From contig NZ_LMRW01000012.1 of assembly GCF_001428255.1 (NCBI RefSeq), forward strand, positions 555 through 64,554: a stretch of 64,000 nucleotides of DNA, given 5' to 3'. The notes beneath the pieces were generated by a model. The model saw only the letters and a list, made by a program, of their open reading frames with translations, was not told the DNA's origin and ran no database searches. Below, in pieces: positions 58,543 to 64,000 of the stretch (the first letter of the stretch is position 1; the number at the start of each line of letters is the position of its first letter). This DNA comes from Agromyces sp. Soil535 (GTDB taxonomy: Bacteria; Actinomycetota; Actinomycetes; Actinomycetales; Microbacteriaceae). The translations under genes and the position numbers were made by a program.

Positions 58543-59399
58543 GTCCCCGGATGTCGGTGGTGATCCCGGCGCACGACGAGGCGTCGGTGATCGGGCGCCT
58601 GCTCCACGGGCTCGTCGCCGATCCCCGGTCGGCAGAGCTCGAGATCGTCGTCGTCGCGAACGGATGCACAGACGGGACCGTATCCGTCGCGCGTTCGTTC
58701 GAGCCGGCGGTCGGCGTCGTGGTGATAGCGGAGGCGTCGAAGATCGCGGCGCTCGAGGCGGGCGACGCCGAGGTCACGACCTTCCCGCGCGCCTACGTCG
58801 ACGCCGACGTCTCGGTGGATGTGCCTGCGCTCCTCGCGCTCGCAGACGCGCTGACCCGGCGCGACGGGCCCCTCGTGGCCTCCCCGCGCCTTGAGGTGGA
58901 CACCGCAGACGCCTCATGGCCCGTACGCCAGCACTACCGGATCTGGGAGCTCTCGGACTACCGGGTGGCCGGCCACATCGGCTCGGGCGTGTACGCGATG
59001 TCGGCAGAGGGGCGCGCGCGCTTCGGTTCGTGGCCGCGGGTGATCGCCGACGACCGCTTCGTGCAGCAGCTGTTCCCGCCGTCCGAGCGTGAGACGCTGG
59101 CCGGCCATGCCTTCACCGTGCGAAGCGCCCGGACCGTCTCGGCGCACGTGCGCCGGTCGACGCGGATCGCGCGCGGCAACCTCGAACTGCCAGCCGAGCT
59201 GCAGCTGGCGACCGAGGAGCCGGCTCGGGCCCGGGCGGCGAGCCTCGCTCGCAGGGTCGCGCGGCGCCCCGACCTCTGGGTCGCGTTCGCCGTCTATTGC
59301 GTGACCGCCACGGTGCCGAAGCTCCTCGCACGGCGTCAGATGGCCGATCGGAGGGAGCCGGAGTGGGCACGCGACGAGACCAGCCGGGCGATCGCATGA
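58539..59399 (+). CDS. glycosyltransferase family 2 with C-terminal hydrophobic segment
   Basis: This 286-residue GT-A transferase has MSVVIPAHDEASVIGRLL and the nucleotide site IVVVANGCTDGT. The DxD motif is in AYVDADVSVDVP, and the acceptor region contains GSGVYAMSAEGRARFG with IADDRFVQQLFPP. A short hydrophobic stretch (WVAFAVYCVTATVPKLL) near the end may bind the membrane. The GTG start overlaps the polymerase stop, and the stop overlaps the flippase start (ATGA). Confidence 0.88.
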   Translation: MSPRMSVVIPAHDEASVIGRLLHGLVADPRSAELEIVVVANGCTDGTVSVARSFEPAVGVVVIAEASKIAALEAGDAEVTTFPRAYVDADVSVDVPALLALADALTRRDGPLVASPRLEVDTADASWPVRQHYRIWELSDYRVAGHIGSGVYAMSAEGRARFGSWPRVIADDRFVQQLFPPSERETLAGHAFTVRSARTVSAHVRRSTRIARGNLELPAELQLATEEPARARAASLARRVARRPDLWVAFAVYCVTATVPKLLARRQMADRREPEWARDETSRAIA

Positions 59400-60946
59400 G
59401 CACCCCCGCGACGGACCGCCTCGCGCACACCTCGTCGCGCGGCGTGTTCGTCACGATGGGCGGGTTCGGGGGCAAGACCCTCATCCAGGTCGCCTCCACC
59501 GTCGTGCTCGCGCGCCTGCTCACGCCGGCCGACTTCGGCCTCGTCGCCATGGTCACGGCGATCGTCGGCGTGGCCGACCTCGTGCGCGACTTCGGGCTCA
59601 CCGGCGCGATCATCCAGGTGAAGAACCTCAGCGAACGCATGTGGATGAGCGTCATGTGGCTGTCGGTGGCGCTCGGCGTCGGCCTCATGGCCGTCATCGC
59701 GGCATCCGCACCGCTCATCGCGCTGCTCTACGACGAGGAGCGCCTGATCCCGCTCACCATCGTCATCGCACCGATCCTCCTCGTCAACGGCCTGTCCATG
59801 CCCATGCAGGCGCGGGTGCAGCGCGACCTGCGGTTCGGAACGCTCGCGAACATCGACGTCGTCTCCATGCTGTGCGGTGTCGGACTCGGCATCGCCACGG
59901 CCGCGCTCGGCTGGGGCGTGTGGTCGCTCGTCGTGATGTCGGGCGCCGGACAGCTCTACCGCCTCGTCGCCCTCTGGGTCGCGTCACGACCGAGGTTCGG
60001 ACGCCCGCACATCTCGCGCGACGTGCTCCCGCTCGTGAGCACCGGCGGCAGCATCTTCGGGGTGCAATTGCTGAACTACGCGGCGAAGAACTTCGACAAC
60101 GTCATCATCGGCCAGCAGCTCGGTCCGGCCGCGCTCGGCCAGTATTCGCGCGCCTACGCGCTCTACCTGCTGCCGATGCAGCAGCTGAACGGCACGCTCG
60201 GGCGCGTGGCCCTGCCTGTGCTCAGCAAGCTGCAGGACGACGGCGAGCGGTACCGGCGCTACGTGCGCGGAGCGCTCATGATCATCGGCTACCTCACCAT
60301 CCCGGTGTACGCGGTCGCCGCGGCCGTGTCCTCGCCGCTCATCGCGATCCTGCTGGGGCCGGGATGGGAGCAGGCCGCGACCCTGTTCAGCCTGCTCGCC
60401 ATCGCCGGCATCGCCCAGTCGATCGGCAGCGTGCTCGGCTGGCTCTACATCACGCTCGGCCGCGCGCACCGGCAGCTCGTCTACTACCTGGTCACGCGCC
60501 CGATGGTGATCGCCGGATACGTGCTCGGCATCTGGTGGGCGGGCGTCGAAGGGCTCGCGCTCGTCTACGGGCTGCTCACGCTCGCCCTGCTCGTGCCGGG
60601 GTTCTACTTCGCGACCGTCGGCACGTTCGTGCGCGTGGGCGACATCCTCAGACCCATCCTGCGGCCGGTCCTGCTGGCGCCGCTGTGCTACGGCGCAGCC
60701 GCCGCGGTACAGCTCGCCACGAACGGCCTGCCCGCCGTCGTGCAGCTGACGCTCGGCATGGCCGCGGGGGTCGTCCCGATGCTGCTGTGCCTCCTGATCC
60801 CCGCGTACCGACGCGACCTCGCGCAGATCATCGGGTTCGTGAAGCAGGTGCGGAGGCCATCCCCGGCCAAGGCGCCGGCCCCGACTCCCGCGGCGCCGGC
60901 GGGCTCCGGGCCCGAGGCGACCCCCGACCGGAAGGTGGAACCGTGA
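59396..60946 (+). CDS. polysaccharide flippase (Wzx/MOP family)
   Basis: This 516-residue protein has 14 or so membrane helices. It begins with the MOP/Wzx-type SSRGVFVTMGGFGGKTLIQ, then ARLLTPADFGLVAMV, YAAKNFDNVIIGQQLGPAALGQYSRAY and the C-terminal LLGPGWEQAATLFSLLA, all typical of the WzxC branch. It moves undecaprenyl-linked repeat units to the outer face of the membrane. It overlaps both neighbours by 4 nt, in line with a tightly coupled operon. The C-terminal tail is a Pro/Ala-rich cytoplasmic extension. Confidence 0.93.
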   Translation: MSTPATDRLAHTSSRGVFVTMGGFGGKTLIQVASTVVLARLLTPADFGLVAMVTAIVGVADLVRDFGLTGAIIQVKNLSERMWMSVMWLSVALGVGLMAVIAASAPLIALLYDEERLIPLTIVIAPILLVNGLSMPMQARVQRDLRFGTLANIDVVSMLCGVGLGIATAALGWGVWSLVVMSGAGQLYRLVALWVASRPRFGRPHISRDVLPLVSTGGSIFGVQLLNYAAKNFDNVIIGQQLGPAALGQYSRAYALYLLPMQQLNGTLGRVALPVLSKLQDDGERYRRYVRGALMIIGYLTIPVYAVAAAVSSPLIAILLGPGWEQAATLFSLLAIAGIAQSIGSVLGWLYITLGRAHRQLVYYLVTRPMVIAGYVLGIWWAGVEGLALVYGLLTLALLVPGFYFATVGTFVRVGDILRPILRPVLLAPLCYGAAAAVQLATNGLPAVVQLTLGMAAGVVPMLLCLLIPAYRRDLAQIIGFVKQVRRPSPAKAPAPTPAAPAGSGPEATPDRKVEP

Positions 60947-61827
60947 CCCGAGCCCCACGTCGTCGCAGCCGATCCAACGGCCTTCCCATCGCCGTCGTCG
61001 CGCTGCTCGTCGGCGCCATGGCCTCGGGTTGCTCTGCCGCCGATGCGGCGCCCGACCTCAGCGGACTCGACACCCCGGCGGCGGCGCCTGCCGTCGAGAC
61101 GCTCGGCATCCTGGGCGACTCCGTCTCGCTGGGGGTGAACGCCTGCGGAACGCAGGGGCAGTGCGCGGCCGCATCGTGGTCGGGCGGCACGGATCCGGCC
61201 GTCGGGTCCGTCGCCGAGCGGCTGGCCGCGGCATCCGGGGTCGAACCCGCCGTCGTCAACGCGGCGAAGGACGGCGGCGACGTCGGAGACGCCCTCGCCA
61301 TGGTGCCCGAGCTCGTGCGGGCGCAGCCGCAGCTCGTCACGGTGCTCCTGGGGGGCAACGACGCGTGCGCGCCGAGCCTCGACGAGATGACGCCGGCGGC
61401 GGACTTCGAGGCGCGCGTGGCGGAGCTGTTCGGCCGGTTGGACGCCGAGGTGCCGGATGCGACGATCCTCGCCCTGTCGGTGCCCGACATCCACCACCTG
61501 TGGGAGGTCGGGCGCGGAAACGCGCGGGCCGTGCAGGCGTGGAACGGCAGCCCGTCGTGCAAGAACCTGCTGGGCTCGGCCGACGACGACTCCGCCGAGG
61601 CCACGGCGCGCCGCGACGCCGTGGCCGCACGCGTCGCCGAGTACAACGCGGCGATCGAACGCGCCTGCTCGGGCGTGGAGCACTGCATCGACGACGACGG
61701 CGCCCTCTACGCCTACGACTTCTCGGCCGAGGAGATCTCATCGATCGACTTCTTCCATCCGTCGATCGCGGGGCAACGGGCGATCGCCGGGATCGCCTGG
61801 GACGCACTCGAAGGGGGTTCGACATGA
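60943..61827 (+). CDS. SGNH hydrolase lipoprotein in the polysaccharide operon
   Basis: This 294-residue protein has a basic N-terminus, a lipoprotein signal ending in AMASGC, and an SGNH domain: block I GILGDSVSLGVNACG, block III VLLGGNDACAP and block V with DFFHPSIAGQ (catalytic Asp and His). Several Cys (NACGTQGQC, PSCKN, RACSGVEHC) suggest disulfides. It is likely to de-esterify or trans-acylate the polysaccharide at the cell surface, possibly opposing the acyltransferases of the minus operon. The GTG overlaps the flippase stop and its end overlaps the next start. Confidence 0.86.
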   Translation: MTRAPRRRSRSNGLPIAVVALLVGAMASGCSAADAAPDLSGLDTPAAAPAVETLGILGDSVSLGVNACGTQGQCAAASWSGGTDPAVGSVAERLAAASGVEPAVVNAAKDGGDVGDALAMVPELVRAQPQLVTVLLGGNDACAPSLDEMTPAADFEARVAELFGRLDAEVPDATILALSVPDIHHLWEVGRGNARAVQAWNGSPSCKNLLGSADDDSAEATARRDAVAARVAEYNAAIERACSGVEHCIDDDGALYAYDFSAEEISSIDFFHPSIAGQRAIAGIAWDALEGGST

Positions 61828-62756
61828 CGACGATGCTGGTGGCCATCTCCGGAGGGCACCTCGCGCAACTCCACATGCTCGCACCGCGCATCGCGCGCGG
61901 CGAGGACGTCGTGTGGATGACCGACGACACCGCGCAGAGCAGGTCGCTCCTCGCAGGCGAGCGGGTCCACCACGTGCCCACGCGGCCCCCGCGTGACCTC
62001 CTCGGCGTGCTCCGGGACACGCGGGTCGCCCGCCGCATCTTCGCGGAGCACGACATCGACCACGTCGTGAGCTCGGGCGCGCAGGTCGCGTTGTCCGCGC
62101 TCATCCCCGCGCTCATGAGACGCGTGCCATTCAGCTACGTGGAGAGCGCCACCCGGGTCACCGAACTCTCCCTGACCGGCAAGGTCATCGACCGGATCCC
62201 GTCGGTGCGCCGCTGGGTGCAGTATCCGAGCGGCGTGCGCCAGCGCTGGGGCTACGCACTCTCGGTGTTCGACGGGTTCCGGGTGGAACCGGCCGGCGAC
62301 GGCCCCATCACACGCGCAGTGGTCACCGTCGGCGGCAACGGCGAGTACGGATTCCGCCGGCTCATCGAGGCGGCCGGTCGCGCGCTGCCGGCCGAGGCGC
62401 ACGTGCTCTGGCAGGTCGGCTCCACGGATGTCTCGGGCATCGACATCGAGGCGGTCGCCTCGGTGCCCTCCTCGGCCCTCTCCGCCGAGCTGGAGGCCGC
62501 GGACGTCGTCATCGGCCACGCCGGCACGGGCACTGCGCTCGCTGCGCTGGGCGCCGGCAAGGTGCCGCTGCTTGCGCCCCGCTCGGTGGATCACGGCGAG
62601 CACGTCGACTCCCACCAGGACGACCTCGCGGCGTTCCTCGCCGCGCGGGGCCTCGCCGTGGTGCGCCCTGCCGACGGGATCACGCGCGCCGACCTCCACG
62701 AGGCGTCGCGGTGGCGGGTCACGCGACGCGACGACCTCGAGCCCGTGTCGATCTGA
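61824..62756 (+). CDS. fused Alg14-Alg13-like glycosyltransferase
   Basis: This 310-residue protein unites two domains that are usually separate in bacteria (PssD/PssE, CpsF/CpsG). The N-terminal half is Alg14-like (MLVAISGGHLAQLHML, HVVSSGAQVALSALIPAL, VESATRVTELSLTGKV). The C-terminal half is Alg13-like (AVVTVGGNGEYGFRRLIEA, ADVVIGHAGTGTALAALGAGKVPLL, HVDSHQDDLAAFLAARG). It would transfer the second sugar onto the lipid carrier at the inner face of the membrane. It overlaps the SGNH gene by 4 nt. Confidence 0.87.
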   Translation: MTTMLVAISGGHLAQLHMLAPRIARGEDVVWMTDDTAQSRSLLAGERVHHVPTRPPRDLLGVLRDTRVARRIFAEHDIDHVVSSGAQVALSALIPALMRRVPFSYVESATRVTELSLTGKVIDRIPSVRRWVQYPSGVRQRWGYALSVFDGFRVEPAGDGPITRAVVTVGGNGEYGFRRLIEAAGRALPAEAHVLWQVGSTDVSGIDIEAVASVPSSALSAELEAADVVIGHAGTGTALAALGAGKVPLLAPRSVDHGEHVDSHQDDLAAFLAARGLAVVRPADGITRADLHEASRWRVTRRDDLEPVSI

Positions 62757-62759
62757 GCC

Positions 62760-63740
62760 GTGCGAGCTGAGCCGAAGGCGGATGCCGTGCCCCACCTGAG
62801 CGTCGTCGTCGTCAACTACAACACGAGGGATGCCACGTCGGCGTGCCTGCGCTCCGTGCTCCAGACGTCGCCGAGCCTCGACCTCGAGCTCATCGTCGTC
62901 GACAACGGCTCGACCGACGGCAGCCCCGAGGCGTTCCGCGAGCGCTTCCCAGCGGTGACGACCGTCGAGGCGGGGGAGAACCTCGGCTTCGCCCGCGGCG
63001 TGAACCTCGGCGCCCGCGCGGCAACCGGCACGTGGCTCCTCCTCTTGAACCCCGACACGCTCGTGCTCCCGGGCTCCCTGCGGGCGTTGCTCGAGTTCGC
63101 GGACCGGCATCCCGAGTACGGGGTGTTCGGCGGGCGCACGCTGCGGCCCGACGGCACGGTCGATCCGAGCTCCTGCTGGGGTGCTCCGAGCCTCTGGTCG
63201 CTCGCGATGTTCGCGACCATGCTGTCGACGGCGTTCAAGCGCTCGACCGTGTTCGACCCCGAGTCGCTCGGCGCGTGGGACCGAGACAGCGTGCGCGAGG
63301 TGCCCATCATCACCGGATGCCTCCTGCTCATCCGCCGAGCCGCCTATGAGCACCTCGGCGGCATGGACGAGGACTACTTCCTCTACGGGGAGGATGCGGA
63401 GTTCAGCCTCCGCGCCGGCCGCGCCGGCCTCCGCCGGGTGGTCGTGCCCGATGCGGTCATCGTGCACGAGGTTGGTGGGTCGAGCGACGCGGGAGGCGAG
63501 AAGGGCTGCATGGTCATGGCCGGCAAGGTGACGCACCTGCGCAAGACCTGGTCCCCGATCCGCGCTGGTCTCGGTGTACGCCTGCTCCTCGCCGGTGTCG
63601 GCGTCCGCGCCGCGCTCGAGGCCGCCACCCGTCGATCGCGTGCTCCGTGGAGCACGGTGTGGCGGCGGCGCGCGGATTGGCGCGACGGCTACCCGCGGGC
63701 CGAGGCGACGCTGTTCGGGCGCACGCTCGCCGACGCCTGA
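62760..63740 (+). CDS. glycosyltransferase family 2 (rhamnosyltransferase-like)
   Basis: This 326-residue GT-A transferase has LSVVVVNYNTRDATSACL, the nucleotide site LIVVDNGSTDGSPE and the typical GENLGFARGVNLGARAATG. The DxD region is LLLNPDTLVLPG. The acceptor region is ITGCLLLIRRAAYEHLGGMDEDYFLYGEDAEFSLR, recognised by FLYGEDAEFSLR. This is the pattern of WbbL-like rhamnosyltransferases. The GTG at 62760 is 3 nt after the upstream stop; a GTG at 62787 is possible. It ends the plus operon and meets the GT4 fragment head on. Confidence 0.9.
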   Translation: MRAEPKADAVPHLSVVVVNYNTRDATSACLRSVLQTSPSLDLELIVVDNGSTDGSPEAFRERFPAVTTVEAGENLGFARGVNLGARAATGTWLLLLNPDTLVLPGSLRALLEFADRHPEYGVFGGRTLRPDGTVDPSSCWGAPSLWSLAMFATMLSTAFKRSTVFDPESLGAWDRDSVREVPIITGCLLLIRRAAYEHLGGMDEDYFLYGEDAEFSLRAGRAGLRRVVVPDAVIVHEVGGSSDAGGEKGCMVMAGKVTHLRKTWSPIRAGLGVRLLLAGVGVRAALEAATRRSRAPWSTVWRRRADWRDGYPRAEATLFGRTLADA

Positions 63741-64000
63741 CCCGCGCCCCCGCCCAGCACCCACTCGCGTACCTCGTCGACGAAGCGATCGCGGTCGAAC
63801 TCGAGTGCGCGTCGCCGGGCCGCGTCGCCGTCGATCCGTTCGGCCGCTCCACCGCTGCCCCGAACCCCGACTCGTCATCGGGGTCGTAGTGGACTCCGGT
63901 GAGGCCGTCCAGCACCGATTCGGATGCCCCTCCGACGCGATTGACGATGACGGGGCATCCGGCCGCCATCGCCTCGACCGGGATGATGCCGAAGTCCTCG
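63689..64000 (-). pseudogene. glycosyltransferase family 4, partial, with apparent frameshift
   Basis: The minus strand enters from the right edge with the GT4 catalytic region EDFGIIPVEAMAAGCPVIVN, then RVGGASESVLDGLTGVHYDP. After AAVERP the family pattern continues only in another frame, as ERIDGDAARRRALEFDRDRF and VDEVREWVL, ending at a TAG at 63691-63689. A change of one missing (or two extra) bases near 63842-63850 would restore one frame. Staying in the first frame gives an Arg/Ser-rich tail to 63514 that is unlike the family. It could be a real disabled gene or a sequencing error. The 3' end overlaps the convergent GT2 gene by about 50 nt. Confidence 0.6.

Overview
The window is a gene-dense, high-GC (about 70%) chromosome segment of an actinobacterium, most likely a Microbacteriaceae such as Agromyces or Microbacterium. 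The pointers are the dnaX-recR-lysC-asd gene order, many leaderless GTG/ATG starts placed 6-8 nt after a TANNNT box, an LAETG sortase signal, and a strongly over-used DNA word (GGATGCC/GGCATCC). No tRNA, rRNA, CRISPR array, phage or transposase gene was seen. The only mobile element recognised is an intein.

Layout. 1-5.6 kb: the 3' part of a BTAD/ATPase regulator, a small hypothetical gene, an ArsR-like regulator with an MFS exporter, and signal peptidase I. 5.6-12.6 kb: a TraR/DksA zinc-finger protein, dnaX and recR, a SnoaL-like protein, a membrane protein, aspartate kinase (with an internal start for a beta subunit) and aspartate-semialdehyde dehydrogenase. 12.7-14.1 kb: an LAETG surface protein and an SGNH lipoprotein.

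14.1-29.1 kb is a catabolic region and the most interesting part. A minus-strand operon (PLP deaminase of the D-serine dehydratase type, N-acyl-D-amino-acid deacylase, IclR regulator, RidA) diverges from a KDG kinase and a KDPG aldolase. These are followed by a family-5 ABC importer, a ROK regulator, a GH4 phospho-glycosidase and a BadF-type sugar kinase. Together they could import an oxidised disaccharide such as chitobionate, phosphorylate and split it, and take the aldonate half through deacetylation, deamination, phosphorylation and aldol cleavage to pyruvate. This is inference.

29.1-41.7 kb: a MerR regulator and small membrane protein around a 44-bp dyad, a VOC protein, malate:quinone oxidoreductase, an ABC-F ATPase behind a leader with competing hairpins, an intein-bearing Rv2578c-type radical SAM gene under a perfect LexA box, a histidine kinase with a degenerate partner and a response regulator, thymidine kinase, and an acyltransferase-like membrane protein.

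41.8 kb to the end: an exopolysaccharide locus with an initiating sugar transferase, DUF4012 protein, UDP-glucose dehydrogenase, GH15 hydrolase, VanZ protein, Tat-exported beta-helix protein, and two divergent operons. The minus operon carries GT4, GT2, a WS/DGAT-like acyltransferase, a hexapeptide acetyltransferase and GT4. The plus operon carries a Wzz-like protein, polymerase, GT2, flippase, SGNH hydrolase, an Alg14-Alg13 fusion and GT2. The last gene is a partial GT4 with an apparent frameshift.
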